Below, piece after piece: positions 25,571 through 35,007 of a stretch of 64,000 bases of DNA; the first letter of the stretch is position 1; every line of letters begins with the position of its first letter. The position numbers were made by a program, and so were the translations under genes. Origin of the DNA: Mycobacterium sp. E2733 (GTDB lineage Bacteria > Actinomycetota > Actinomycetes > Mycobacteriales > Mycobacteriaceae); the NCBI RefSeq assembly GCF_001667585.1, contig NZ_LZJZ01000130.1, positions 57,095 to 121,094 on the forward strand, written 5' to 3'. The notes beneath the pieces are model-generated. The model was given only the letters and a program-made list of their open reading frames with translations, was not told the origin of the DNA and did not search any database.

Positions 25571-25608
25571 GTGCAGCGACGCAACGGTCCGCGTGCGAAG
25601 GTAGTGAA

Positions 25609-26322
25609 GTGACGAATGCACCGGTGCGGTCCCGACTGCGCAACATGGGGCTCGCGGTCTGGCACTACGTCAGCAGTGCGCCGCTGACGTACGGGTGGTT
25701 GCTCGTCCTGCTGATCACGACGCTCGCCCAGCACTGGCTGCCCCAGCGGCAATTGCACTCGATGCTGATGCACCATTCCACCAACATCCACGGGTTGGCG
25801 CGGGATCCGCTCGATGTGCTGTTCTCCAGTCTGCTGTGGATCGACGGCGACAACCTGGCCCCGTACCTGATCCTGTTCTCGTTGTTCCTGGCCCCGGCCG
25901 AACACTGGCTGGGCCAATTACGCTGGCTCACAGTGGGATTGAGCGCCCACATCCTGTCCACCTATTTCAGCGAGGGGCTGCTGTACTTCGCGATCGAGGA
26001 ACACGACGCGTCGGAGCGGCTGGTGCACGCCCGCGACATCGGCGTCAGCTACTTCCTGGTCGGGGTGATGGCCGTGCTGGCCTATCACATCGCGCGCCCG
26101 TGGCGCTGGGGCTACCTGGGCGTCCTGTTCATCATCTTCGGCTTCCCGTTGATCGCCATGGACCGGATTGAGCTGAACTTCACCGCGATCGGGCACTTCA
26201 CCTCGATCCTCGTCGGCCTCTGCTTCTACCCGATGACGCGGCACCAGGACCCCCGGCAGCTGAGCCCGGCGCGCCTGCGGGCCGCCGCGCGGCGCCGCCG
26301 CTCACCCGAGGGATCTGCCTGA
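25609..26322 (+). CDS. Rhomboid-like polytopic membrane protein (Rv3434c-like)
   Basis: A 237-residue protein with about five or six transmembrane helices (for example 28-44, 84-96, 147-160, 170-182, 192-208) and a basic C-terminus (ARLRAAARRRRSPEG). It resembles actinobacterial rhomboid-like proteins, but the GxSG catalytic motif is not evident: the relevant segment reads DIGVSYFLVGV. I therefore do not call it a protease. GTG start. Same position and length as Rv3434c (237). Confidence 0.8.
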   Translation: MTNAPVRSRLRNMGLAVWHYVSSAPLTYGWLLVLLITTLAQHWLPQRQLHSMLMHHSTNIHGLARDPLDVLFSSLLWIDGDNLAPYLILFSLFLAPAEHWLGQLRWLTVGLSAHILSTYFSEGLLYFAIEEHDASERLVHARDIGVSYFLVGVMAVLAYHIARPWRWGYLGVLFIIFGFPLIAMDRIELNFTAIGHFTSILVGLCFYPMTRHQDPRQLSPARLRAAARRRRSPEGSA

Positions 26323-26355
26323 GCCGGGCGGCCGCTGACCCGTAATGTGGCACTC

Positions 26356-27786
26356 GTGCGGCACTACTACTCCGTAGACGCGATCCGCCGGGCCGAGGCA
26401 CCGCTGCTGGCCAGCCTGCCCGACGGGGCCTTGATGCGGCGCGCGGCCTTCGGGCTGGCCACCGAGATCGTCGCCGAATTGCGGGCCCGCACCGGCGGGG
26501 TGGCCGGCCGCCGGGTGTGCGCGGTCGTCGGCTCGGGCGACAACGGCGGTGACGCGCTGTGGGCCGCCACCTTCGCGCGCCGGCGCGGCGCGGCCGCCTA
26601 CGCGGTGCTGCTCAACCCCGAACGCACCCACCGCAAGGGGCTGGAGGCGTTCACCAAGGCCGGTGGGCGCATTGTCGAAAGTGTTTCGCCGACAACCGAT
26701 CTCGTCATCGACGGGGTGGTCGGCATCTCCGGATCCGGGCCGCTGCGTCCGGCCGCGGCCGACGTTTTCGCCGCGGCGAATGACGCGGGCATCCCGGTTG
26801 TCGCCGTCGACATCCCCAGCGGCATCGACGTGGCGACCGGGGCGATCACCGGCCCCGCGGTGCACGCGGCGCTTACGGTCACCTTCGGCGGGCTCAAACC
26901 CGTGCACGCGCTCGCCGACTGCGGCCGGGTGAAGCTGATCGACATCGGGCTGAGCTTGCCGGGGCCCGCTGGAATAGAGGCGCTGGGTTTCGAGGCCGCC
27001 GACGCGGCCGCCCGCTGGCCGGTGCCCGGGCCGCACGACGACAAGTACACCCAGGGCGTGACCGGCGTGATGGCCGGCTCATCGACGTATCCGGGTGCGG
27101 CCGTGTTGTGCACCGGTGCCGCGGTCGCGGCGACGTCCGGCATGGTCCGCTACGCCGGCAGCGCGCACCGCGAGGTGCTCGCGCACTGGCCCGAGGTGAT
27201 CGCGTCGCCCACCCCCACGTCGGCCGGAAAGGTCCAATCCTGGGTCGTCGGGCCGGGCTTGGGCACCGACGACACCGGGGCCGCCGCGTTGTGGTTCGCG
27301 CTGGAGACCGACCTGCCGGTGATCGTGGACGCCGACGGGCTGACCATCCTGGCCGCCCACCCCGAGCTGGTCGCCAACCGGAAGGCGCCGACGGTGCTGA
27401 CCCCGCACGCCGGTGAATTCGCCCGCCTGGCGGGTTACCCGCCAGGGGACGACCGGGTCGGCGCGTGCCAAAAGCTGGCCGACGCCTTCGGCGCCACCGT
27501 GCTGCTGAAGGGCAACGTCACCGTCATCGCCGAGCCGGGCGGCCCGGTGTTCCTCAACCCGGCCGGGCAATCCTGGGCGGCCACCGCCGGTTCCGGCGAC
27601 GTGTTGTCCGGGATGATCGGCGCGCTGCTCGCGGCGGGACTGCCGGCGGTCGAGGCCGCCGCGGCGGCCGCTTTCGTCCACGCGCGGGCGGCGGCGCTGT
27701 CGGCCGCCGACCCGGGTCCCGGCGACGCGCCGACGTCGGCGTCGCGCATCGTGCCGCACATCAGGGCCGCCCTGGCCGCCCTATAA
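26356..27786 (+). CDS. nnr: Bifunctional NAD(P)H-hydrate epimerase / ADP-dependent hydrate dehydratase
   Basis: Repairs damaged (hydrated) NADH and NADPH. The N-terminal YjeF epimerase domain (about 1-210; VVGSGDNGGDALWAA, VDIPSGIDVATG) is fused to a C-terminal ribokinase-like dehydratase (about 220-470; VVGPGLGTDD, LTPHAGEFARLAG, NPAGQSWAATAGSGDVLSG). GTG 26356 (476 aa) corresponds to the RHYYSVDAIR start I recall in Rv3433c. A TAATGT hexamer (26343-26348) ends 7 nt before it, implying a leaderless mRNA; GTG 26347 is an alternative. Confidence 0.95.
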   Translation: MRHYYSVDAIRRAEAPLLASLPDGALMRRAAFGLATEIVAELRARTGGVAGRRVCAVVGSGDNGGDALWAATFARRRGAAAYAVLLNPERTHRKGLEAFTKAGGRIVESVSPTTDLVIDGVVGISGSGPLRPAAADVFAAANDAGIPVVAVDIPSGIDVATGAITGPAVHAALTVTFGGLKPVHALADCGRVKLIDIGLSLPGPAGIEALGFEAADAAARWPVPGPHDDKYTQGVTGVMAGSSTYPGAAVLCTGAAVAATSGMVRYAGSAHREVLAHWPEVIASPTPTSAGKVQSWVVGPGLGTDDTGAAALWFALETDLPVIVDADGLTILAAHPELVANRKAPTVLTPHAGEFARLAGYPPGDDRVGACQKLADAFGATVLLKGNVTVIAEPGGPVFLNPAGQSWAATAGSGDVLSGMIGALLAAGLPAVEAAAAAAFVHARAAALSAADPGPGDAPTSASRIVPHIRAALAAL

Positions 27787-27801
27787 CGAGAGGATTCCGC
27801 A

Positions 27802-29196
27802 GTGCCCCAACATCCGTCCCTGCCGGCCCACGCCATCGCGCCCGCCTACACCGGGCGCCTGTTCACCGCGCCGGTACCCGCACTGCGGATGCCCGACGAG
27901 TCGATGGACCCCGAGGCCGCCTACCGCTTCATTCACGACGAGCTGATGCTCGACGGCAGCTCGCGGCTGAATCTGGCCACCTTCGTCACCACGTGGATGG
28001 ACCCCGAGGCGGGCCGGCTGATGGCCGAGACGTTCGACAAGAACATGATCGACAAGGACGAGTACCCGGCGACCGCGGCCATCGAGCAGCGCTGCGTGTG
28101 CATGGTGGCCGACCTGTTCCACGCCGAGGATTTGAACGACGCCGACCCCTACAGCGCGTGCGGGGTGTCCACGATCGGCTCCAGCGAGGCGGTCATGCTG
28201 GGCGGGCTGGCCATGAAGTGGCGGTGGCGCCAGAAAGTCGGCTCCAAAAAAGGGGGAGACTGGAAGGGCCGCACCCCCAACCTGGTGATGGGCTCCAACG
28301 TGCAGGTGGTGTGGGAGAAGTTCTGCCGCTACTTCGACGTCGAGCCCCGCTATCTGCCGATGGAGGAGGGCCGCTACGTCATCACGCCGGAACAGGTCGT
28401 CGACGCTGTCGACGAGGACACCATCGGCGTGGTGGCGATCCTGGGCACCACGTACACCGGTGAACTGGAACCGGTCGCCGAGATCTGCGGCGCGCTGGAC
28501 AAGCTGGCGGCCGGCGGCGGGGTGGACGTCCCGGTGCACGTCGATGCCGCCAGCGGCGGATTCGTGGTGCCCTTCCTGCACCCCGAACTGAAGTGGGATT
28601 TCCGGCTGCCCCGGGTGGTGTCGATCAACGTCAGCGGCCACAAGTACGGCCTGACCTACCCCGGCGTCGGGTTCGTGGTGTGGCGCAGCAAGGAACACCT
28701 GCCCGACGAGCTGGTATTCCGGGTCAACTACCTCGGCGGCGACATGCCGACCTTCACGCTGAACTTCTCCCGCCCCGGCAACCAGGTGGTGGGCCAGTAC
28801 TACAACTTCCTGCGGCTGGGCCGCGACGGCTACGCCAAGGTGATGCAGGCGCTGTCCGGGACGGCGCGGTGGCTGGGCGAGCAACTGCGGGTCAGCGACC
28901 ACTGCGAGCTCATCTCGGACGGTTCGGCGATACCGGTGGTCGCCTTCCGGCTCGCCGGGGACCGCGGCTACACCGAGTTCGACGTCTCGCACGAGTTGCG
29001 CACGTACGGCTGGCAGGTGCCCGCGTACACCATGCCGGACAACGCCACCAACGTCTCGGTGCTGCGCGTCGTGGTGCGCGAAGGGCTGTCGGCCGACCTG
29101 GCCCGCGCACTGCACGACGACGCCGTCTCGGCGCTGACCTCGCTGGACAAGCTGAAACCCGGCGGCCACTACGCCGCGCAGCACTTCGCGCACTAG
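27802..29196 (+). CDS. gadB: Glutamate decarboxylase
   Basis: PLP enzyme converting glutamate to GABA and CO2 while consuming a proton, relevant to acid resistance and the GABA shunt. 464 residues. PLP lysine is Lys281 in NVSGHKYGLTYPG; the cofactor Asp lies in HVDAASGGF. Compared with M. tuberculosis GadB (460) there is a four-residue insertion (around SKKGGDW). GAGAGGA precedes the GTG, 15 bp after the nnr stop. No glutamate/GABA antiporter is adjacent, so an acid-resistance role is unproven. Confidence 0.96.
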   Translation: MPQHPSLPAHAIAPAYTGRLFTAPVPALRMPDESMDPEAAYRFIHDELMLDGSSRLNLATFVTTWMDPEAGRLMAETFDKNMIDKDEYPATAAIEQRCVCMVADLFHAEDLNDADPYSACGVSTIGSSEAVMLGGLAMKWRWRQKVGSKKGGDWKGRTPNLVMGSNVQVVWEKFCRYFDVEPRYLPMEEGRYVITPEQVVDAVDEDTIGVVAILGTTYTGELEPVAEICGALDKLAAGGGVDVPVHVDAASGGFVVPFLHPELKWDFRLPRVVSINVSGHKYGLTYPGVGFVVWRSKEHLPDELVFRVNYLGGDMPTFTLNFSRPGNQVVGQYYNFLRLGRDGYAKVMQALSGTARWLGEQLRVSDHCELISDGSAIPVVAFRLAGDRGYTEFDVSHELRTYGWQVPAYTMPDNATNVSVLRVVVREGLSADLARALHDDAVSALTSLDKLKPGGHYAAQHFAH

Positions 29197-29235
29197 GCCG
29201 GTTTCGCAGCCCGGCCGTGGGGTAAGCGCACTCGC

Positions 29236-31071
29236 ATGAGCAGCGCGGGCAGCGGCAAGCATTCGGTACAGCAGATCAACTGGCCCGGGACCGGGGAGGC
29301 GTCGGGCGGATCCACGGAACTCAAAGAGGTGGAACTGGTCGAACTGGCGCTGGAGTCATACAGCGCCGAAATCCATCCCGCCCACGACCAGATCGACCTG
29401 AAGACCTACGGCGGCGGGTTCGATCTGACCAGACGCGCGACCGCGCCGAAGCTGCGGGTGGGCCGGGACAAATGGTTCAACCTGCTGTGGCTGCTGCCCA
29501 TCGGCTTCGCGCTCCTGGTGGCGGCGGTGGCGATCGGCAAGGGCTTGCACAACATGCCGGCGGTGCAGGCGTTCATCCAGCGCTACCCGGGCACCGACAG
29601 CCGCGGCGTCCCGCGCGGCATGCACGCCTGGGAGGGCTGGACGCACTTCTTCAACCTGTTCCTGATGACCTTCATCATCCGGTCGGGGATCCAGATCCTG
29701 TGCGACCACCCGCGGCTGTACTTCAGCCGCAACTGCACGCCCGGCAAGGACGAGTGGGTGCGGGTGGGACCGCCGGTGCCGGAGGGGTATTGGACCGCCA
29801 ACGACGACACGGTCGCCCTGCCCGGGCAGTTCGGGCTGCCCGGCTTCCGGCACTCGATCGGGCTGGCCCGCTGGTGGCACCTGGGCACCGACGTGCTCTG
29901 GCTGGTCAACGGGCTGGTCTTCTACGTGCTGCTCTTCGCCACCGGGCAATGGCGCCACCTGGTACCGATGAGTTGGGACGTCTTCCCCAACGCCGCGTCG
30001 GTGGCGATCCAGTACCTGTCGCTCGACTGGCCGGCCAACGACAACGGGTGGATCGCCTACAACGGTTTGCAGTTGCTGGCCTACTTCACGGTGGTGTTCA
30101 TCGCGGCGCCGGCGGCGCTGATCACCGGGTTGGGGATGTCCCCGGCGCTGTCGATGCGGCTGACCGTGATCAGCAAGCGATTGAGCATTCAGGCCGCGCG
30201 CTCGCTGCACTTCCTGGTGCTGGTGTTCTTCCTCTTCTTCATCCTGGTGCACGTCACCCTGGTCTTTGCCACCGAGGCGCTGCGCAACCTCAACCACATG
30301 TTCGCCAACCGCGACGACACCGGCTGGATCGGTTTCGCCGTCTTTTGTGTGGCCATGGTGGTGACTGCGGTCGGCTGGGTGGCGGCCACCCCCGTCACCA
30401 TCCGGCATCCCCGTGTCGTGCAGCGGGTGGGGGACGCCCTGGTGGGGCCGCTGCAACGCCTGCTGGAGCGGATGAATCCCGAACCGGGCGCCTTCACCGA
30501 AAAGGACATCTCGCCGTACTTCTGGCACAACGGCCGGCTGCCGGACAGCGTCGAGTACAAGGAGTTGGAGCGCAACGGCTTTCGCGATTGGCGGCTGCGG
30601 GTCACCGGCCTCGTCGCGCATCCGAGGGAGTTCTCACTCGACGAGTTGAAGGCGCTGCCCTACCACGAGCAGATCACCCAGCACTTCTGCATCCAGGCCT
30701 GGTCGGGCGTCGCCAAGTGGGGCGGGGTGTCGATGCAGACCATCATGGACATCGTCAAACCGAAGCCCGAGGCGCAATGGGTGGCGTTCTACTCGATGGG
30801 CCTGGGCGCGACCGGCGGCATCTACTACAACGTCCACCCCATCGAGCAGATGGGCCACCACCTGACCATGCTCGCCTACACGATGAACGACGAACCGCTG
30901 AGCTACGGCCACGGCGCACCGTTGCGGCTGCGCAACGAGTTACAGCACGGCTTCAAGCAAGTGAAGTGGATCAAGGGCATCGAGTTTCTGGCCCATTACT
31001 CCGAGATCGGCAGCGGGTACGGCGGTTATAGCGAAGACCACAAGTACTTCGGGCGACACCAGACGATCTGA
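29236..31071 (+). CDS. Cytochrome b-type membrane domain fused to a sulfite-oxidase-like molybdopterin domain
   Basis: A 611-residue fusion. Residues 75-385 contain about six transmembrane helices with many histidines (HAWEGWTHFFNLF, RWWHLGTDVLWLV, ARSLHFLVLVF), as in di-heme cytochrome b561/thiosulfate-reductase b subunits. Residues 415-611 are a molybdopterin-binding domain of the sulfite oxidase superfamily, with Cys485 (ITQHFCIQAWSGVAKWGG) as the expected Mo ligand. It recalls the MsrPQ methionine sulfoxide reductase pair in one chain. The Mo domain follows the last helix directly and no signal peptide is present; sidedness is open. It replaces the IS/PPE-rich stretch I recall between gadB and alr in M. 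tuberculosis. Confidence 0.88.
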   Translation: MSSAGSGKHSVQQINWPGTGEASGGSTELKEVELVELALESYSAEIHPAHDQIDLKTYGGGFDLTRRATAPKLRVGRDKWFNLLWLLPIGFALLVAAVAIGKGLHNMPAVQAFIQRYPGTDSRGVPRGMHAWEGWTHFFNLFLMTFIIRSGIQILCDHPRLYFSRNCTPGKDEWVRVGPPVPEGYWTANDDTVALPGQFGLPGFRHSIGLARWWHLGTDVLWLVNGLVFYVLLFATGQWRHLVPMSWDVFPNAASVAIQYLSLDWPANDNGWIAYNGLQLLAYFTVVFIAAPAALITGLGMSPALSMRLTVISKRLSIQAARSLHFLVLVFFLFFILVHVTLVFATEALRNLNHMFANRDDTGWIGFAVFCVAMVVTAVGWVAATPVTIRHPRVVQRVGDALVGPLQRLLERMNPEPGAFTEKDISPYFWHNGRLPDSVEYKELERNGFRDWRLRVTGLVAHPREFSLDELKALPYHEQITQHFCIQAWSGVAKWGGVSMQTIMDIVKPKPEAQWVAFYSMGLGATGGIYYNVHPIEQMGHHLTMLAYTMNDEPLSYGHGAPLRLRNELQHGFKQVKWIKGIEFLAHYSEIGSGYGGYSEDHKYFGRHQTI

Positions 31072-31203
31072 GCGGAATCGGCGCTCAACGGTGGGGCAAA
31101 TTGTGTGTCGGCCACCACAGGGACTGATGTGACGGCCTGGGCGAATGTGAGCTTCGTGGCTCGACGGTCGGCTTGCCGGACCGGTTCTGGGACAATGGCC
31201 GCC

Positions 31204-32370
31204 ATGGCCGTTACGCCGATATCGCTGACACCCGGCCTCCTCGCGGAGGCCGTGGTGGACCTGCGCGCCATCGAGCACAACGTCCGGACGTTGTGCGAGC
31301 ATGCCGGCCGCGCGCAGGTGATGGCCGTCGTCAAGGCCGACGGCTACGGCCACGGGGCTACCCCGGCCGCGCGGGCGGCGCTGGCCGGCGGGGCGGCCGA
31401 GTTGGGCGTCGCCACCGTCGCCGAGGCGCTGGCGTTGCGCGCCGACGGGATCACCGCGCCGGTGCTGGCCTGGCTGCACCCGCCCGGCATCGACTTCGGG
31501 CCCGCGCTGCTGGCCGACGTGGAGATCGCCGTCTCCTCGGAGCGTCAGCTGGACGAGCTGCTGGACGCGGCGCGCCGGACGGGCCGGACCGCGACGGTCA
31601 CGTTGAAGGCCGACACCGGGCTCAACCGCAACGGCGTCCACCCGGCGCAGTACCCCTCGATGCTGGCCGCGCTGCGCCGGGCCGTCGCCGAGGAAGCCGT
31701 TCGGCTGCGCGGACTGATGTCGCACATGGTATTCGCCGATCAGCCGGCCAACCCCGTCAACGATCTTCAGGCCCAACGGTTTAGCGACATGCTGGCCCAG
31801 GCGCGCGAACAAGGGGTGCGGTTCGAGGTCGCGCACCTGGCGAACTCGTCGGCCACCATGTCGCGTCCCGATCTGGCCTTCGACCTGGTGCGACCCGGCA
31901 TCGCGGTGTACGGCCTGAGCCCGGTGCCCGAACTCGGAGACATGGGGCTGGTGCCGGCAATGACGGTGAAATGCCCTGTGGCACTGGTGAAGTCGATTCA
32001 GGCGGGCGAGAGTGTGTCGTATGGGCACACCTGGACCGCGGAGCGCGACACGAATTTGGCCCTGCTCCCGATCGGCTACGCCGACGGCGTCTTCCGGTCG
32101 TTGGGAGGACGATTGGAAGTGCTGATCAACGGCAAGCGGCGGCCCGGGGTCGGTCGGATCTGCATGGACCAGTTCGTCGTCGACCTGGGGCCCGGCCGGA
32201 CCGACGTGGCCGAGGGCGACGAGGCGATCCTGTTCGGGCCCGGCAGCAGCGGCGAACCCACCGCCCAGGACTGGGCCGACCTGCTCGGCACCATCCACTA
32301 CGAAGTGGTGACCAGCCCCCGGGGGCGCGTCACCAGGACCTACCGCGAGGCGCAAAACATTGAGCCGTGA
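31204..32370 (+). CDS. alr: Alanine racemase
   Basis: Supplies D-alanine for peptidoglycan; the target of D-cycloserine. 388 residues from ATG 31204, with PLP Lys44 (VVKADGYGHG) and catalytic Tyr273 (VSYGHTW), the same numbers as the M. tuberculosis enzyme. An in-frame ATG at 31195 would add three residues. GACAAT (31191-31196), one base off TAnnnT, ends 7 nt before 31204, consistent with a leaderless start. The 3' end overlaps the next gene. Confidence 0.96.
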   Translation: MAVTPISLTPGLLAEAVVDLRAIEHNVRTLCEHAGRAQVMAVVKADGYGHGATPAARAALAGGAAELGVATVAEALALRADGITAPVLAWLHPPGIDFGPALLADVEIAVSSERQLDELLDAARRTGRTATVTLKADTGLNRNGVHPAQYPSMLAALRRAVAEEAVRLRGLMSHMVFADQPANPVNDLQAQRFSDMLAQAREQGVRFEVAHLANSSATMSRPDLAFDLVRPGIAVYGLSPVPELGDMGLVPAMTVKCPVALVKSIQAGESVSYGHTWTAERDTNLALLPIGYADGVFRSLGGRLEVLINGKRRPGVGRICMDQFVVDLGPGRTDVAEGDEAILFGPGSSGEPTAQDWADLLGTIHYEVVTSPRGRVTRTYREAQNIEP

Positions 32371-33472
32371 AAGAACCCGCAGGCGCCAGAAGGGGGCCTG
32401 GCTTGCGGGAGGGGCGGGGGTGACTGCCCTCGCCACCATCGTCGGAGCCTCCGCCCGCCGTTCGATGATCCAGCGCACCCACGGCGTCGAAGATCCTTAC
32501 GCCGACGAGGATTTCGAGCGGATACACGACGATCGCCGGTCCGTGGTAACCACCCCCGACGGGGTGTCGTTGGCAATCCGGGAAGCCGGCCCGGCCGACG
32601 CGCCGTTGACCATGGTCTTCGTCCACGGATTCTGTCTTCGGATGGGCGCCTTCCATTTTCAGCGGACGCGGCTGCCCGAACACGTGGGCCCGGGCGTCCG
32701 GATGGTCTTCTACGATCAGCGCGGCCACGGACAATCCGACGAGGCCGCGCCCGAGAGCTACACCCTGACTCAACTCGGTAAGGACCTTCAAAGTGTGCTT
32801 CAGGTGGTCGCGCCCCGCGGGATGGTCGTGCTCGTCGGCCACTCCATGGGCGGCATGACGGTGCTGTCGCACGCTCGCCAATTCCCCGGCCAGTACGGGC
32901 GCCGGATCGTCGGCGCCGCATTGATTTCCTCTGCGGCGGAAGGCGTTGCCGAGTCGCCGCTGGGCGAGATCCTGAAAAACCCGGCGCTGGAAGCGTTCCG
33001 GTTCACCGCACGGTCCGCGCCGAAGCTGATGCACCGCGGCCGCAACGTGTCGCGCTCGCTGATCGGCCCGGTCCTGCGGGCGGCCTCCTTCAGCGACTTG
33101 CACGTCAGCCGGAGCCTGGACGCCTTCTCGCAGCGAATGATGAACGGCACCCCGATCCCCACCATGGTGGAGTTCCTGGACGCTCTGGAGGCCCATGACG
33201 AGACCGCCGGGCTGTGGACCTTGCTGCGCATCCCGACTCTCATCGCCTGCGGAGACCACGACCTGCTGACCCCCGACGAATACTCCCGCAAGATGGCGGC
33301 CTCGCTGCCGCAGTCCGAGCTGGTCATCGTTCGGGGGGCCAGCCACCTCGCGCTGCTCGACAAGCCCGAGGCGATCAACGACGGGCTGGTCCGGCTGGTC
33401 AAGCGGGCCACCCCCGGCCGCACCGCCCTGGCGGTGCGGTGGATGCGGGAACGGCTGCGGCGCCGTGGATGA
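32360..33472 (+). CDS. Alpha/beta hydrolase with N-terminal membrane anchor
   Basis: A 370-residue protein. An Arg/Lys-rich start is followed by a hydrophobic helix (about 13-30, WLAGGAGVTALATIVGA), then an alpha/beta hydrolase domain with oxyanion VHGF, nucleophile elbow GHSMGG, acid CGDHDLL and a His near GASHLAL, so it should be catalytically competent. The TTG start lies inside alr (11-bp overlap) and the stop overlaps the GTG of tsaE by 8 bp, so it is embedded in the alr-tsa operon. Substrate unknown; lipase or haloperoxidase-type annotations are common for this family. Confidence 0.87.
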   Translation: MSRERTRRRQKGAWLAGGAGVTALATIVGASARRSMIQRTHGVEDPYADEDFERIHDDRRSVVTTPDGVSLAIREAGPADAPLTMVFVHGFCLRMGAFHFQRTRLPEHVGPGVRMVFYDQRGHGQSDEAAPESYTLTQLGKDLQSVLQVVAPRGMVVLVGHSMGGMTVLSHARQFPGQYGRRIVGAALISSAAEGVAESPLGEILKNPALEAFRFTARSAPKLMHRGRNVSRSLIGPVLRAASFSDLHVSRSLDAFSQRMMNGTPIPTMVEFLDALEAHDETAGLWTLLRIPTLIACGDHDLLTPDEYSRKMAASLPQSELVIVRGASHLALLDKPEAINDGLVRLVKRATPGRTALAVRWMRERLRRRG

Positions 33473-33923
33473 GGGGACTGCCACGCTGCAACACGTCGAG
33501 GACACCATCGCGCTGGGCGCACGGCTCGGTGAGGGGCTGCGGGCGGGCGACGTGGTGGTGCTCACCGGTCCGCTCGGCGCGGGAAAGACGGTGCTGGCCA
33601 AGGGCATTGCCGCGGCGATGGACGTCGACGGCCCGGTCACGTCACCGTCGTACGTGCTGGCGCGGGTGCACCCGCCGCGGCGGCCCGGCGCACCGGCGAT
33701 GATCCACGTCGACATGTACCGGCTCTTGGATCAGAACGGCGCCGACCTGTTGGGCGAGCTCGACTCGCTGGACCTCGACACGGATCTCGACGGCGCGGTG
33801 GTGGTCGTGGAGTGGGGCGAGGGCCTGGTCGAACGCCTCGCCGAGCGGCACCTCGACATTCGCCTGGAACGCCTCAGCGGATCCGACGTGCGCATCGCGT
33901 CGTGGCAGTGGATTCGTTCATGA
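33465..33923 (+). CDS. tsaE: tRNA t6A synthesis ATPase TsaE
   Basis: A 152-residue P-loop protein (Walker A GPLGAGKT, residues 35-42) that binds the TsaB-TsaD complex and resets it by ATP hydrolysis during N6-threonylcarbamoyladenosine formation on ANN-decoding tRNAs. HVDMYRL and VVVVEWGEGL are family signatures. The GTG start overlaps the hydrolase stop; the stop overlaps the tsaB ATG as ATGA. Confidence 0.95.
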   Translation: MDEGTATLQHVEDTIALGARLGEGLRAGDVVVLTGPLGAGKTVLAKGIAAAMDVDGPVTSPSYVLARVHPPRRPGAPAMIHVDMYRLLDQNGADLLGELDSLDLDTDLDGAVVVVEWGEGLVERLAERHLDIRLERLSGSDVRIASWQWIRS

Positions 33924-34543
33924 GCATCGTTCTCGCCCTGGACACCTCAACGCCGGCAGTCACCGCCGGGATCGTGCGCCGTGACGATCTGACCGTGCTG
34001 GCCGAGCGGGTCACCGTCGACGCCCGCGCGCACGCCGAACGGCTCACCCCGAACGTGCTGGAGGCCCTCGCCGACGCCGGGCTGAAGGTGGGGGACCTCG
34101 AATCCGTCGTGGTGGGCTGTGGCCCGGGCCCGTTCACCGGGTTGCGGGCCGGGATGGCCACCGCCGCCGCCTACGGGCATGCGCTGGGCATCCCGGTGCG
34201 AGGGGTGTGCAGCCTGGACGCCATCGGCGTGCGCACCACCGGCGAGACGTTGGTGGTGACCGACGCGCGCCGGCGCGAAATCTATTGGGCCCGTTATCGC
34301 GACGGATTTCGCATGGAGGGGCCCGGAGTCAACGCCGCCGCCGACGTCGACCCGGGACCAGCGCAGGCGGTGGCCGGCTCGAAGGAGCATGCGGCGCTGT
34401 TCGACCTGCCCCACCGCGGGCCGATCTATCCCACACCGGCCGGGCTGGTCGCCGCGGTGCCCGATTGGTCGCAGCGCCCGCTGCCCTTGGTGGCGCTGTA
34501 TCTGCGCCGCCCCGACGCCAAACCGATGGCGGCACGCGGATGA
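33920..34543 (+). CDS. tsaB: tRNA t6A synthesis scaffold TsaB
   Basis: A 207-residue inactive ASKHA-fold paralogue of TsaD (MSIVLALDTSTPAV start, VVVGCGPGPFTGLRAG) that dimerises with TsaD. ATG 33920 gives an ATGA overlap with tsaE and a length close to M. tuberculosis (211). Its own stop overlaps rimI in the same way. Confidence 0.94.
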   Translation: MSIVLALDTSTPAVTAGIVRRDDLTVLAERVTVDARAHAERLTPNVLEALADAGLKVGDLESVVVGCGPGPFTGLRAGMATAAAYGHALGIPVRGVCSLDAIGVRTTGETLVVTDARRREIYWARYRDGFRMEGPGVNAAADVDPGPAQAVAGSKEHAALFDLPHRGPIYPTPAGLVAAVPDWSQRPLPLVALYLRRPDAKPMAARG

Positions 34544-35007
34544 CCGCCCTGGGCGAGCCCGTGACGCTCGGCGCGTTGATGCCCGCCGACGCGGCGCGCT
34601 GCGCCGAGCTCGAACGCCAGCTGTTCGACGGCGACGACCCCTGGCCCGCGGCGGCGTTCAACCGGGAATTGGCCAGCCCGCACAACCATTACGTCGGCGC
34701 CCGGGCCGGCGGCACGCTCGTCGGGTATGCGGGCATCTCGCGGCTGGGCCGCACCCCGCCGTTCGAGTACGAGGTGCACACCATCGGTGTGGACACCGCC
34801 TATCAAGGTCAGGGGATCGGCCGCCGGTTGCTCGACGAGCTGCTCGTCTTCGCCGACGGCGGCGTCGTCTTCCTGGAGGTGCGTACCGACAACGAGGCGG
34901 CAATCGCGCTGTACCGCAGCGTCGGATTCGAGCAGATCGGCCTGCGCCGGCGCTACTACCGGGCGAGCGGGGCCGACGCCTACACGATGCGGCGGGCAGC
35001 ACGATGA
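34540..35007 (+). CDS. rimI: Ribosomal-protein-alanine N-acetyltransferase RimI
   Basis: A 155-residue GNAT protein. The acetyl-CoA loop is AYQGQGIGRRLLDELL and the C-terminal ALYRSVGFEQIGLRRRYY is typical of RimI, which acetylates N-termini of S18 and other proteins. It is coupled by ATGA at both ends between tsaB and tsaD. Confidence 0.94.
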   Translation: MTALGEPVTLGALMPADAARCAELERQLFDGDDPWPAAAFNRELASPHNHYVGARAGGTLVGYAGISRLGRTPPFEYEVHTIGVDTAYQGQGIGRRLLDELLVFADGGVVFLEVRTDNEAAIALYRSVGFEQIGLRRRYYRASGADAYTMRRAAR

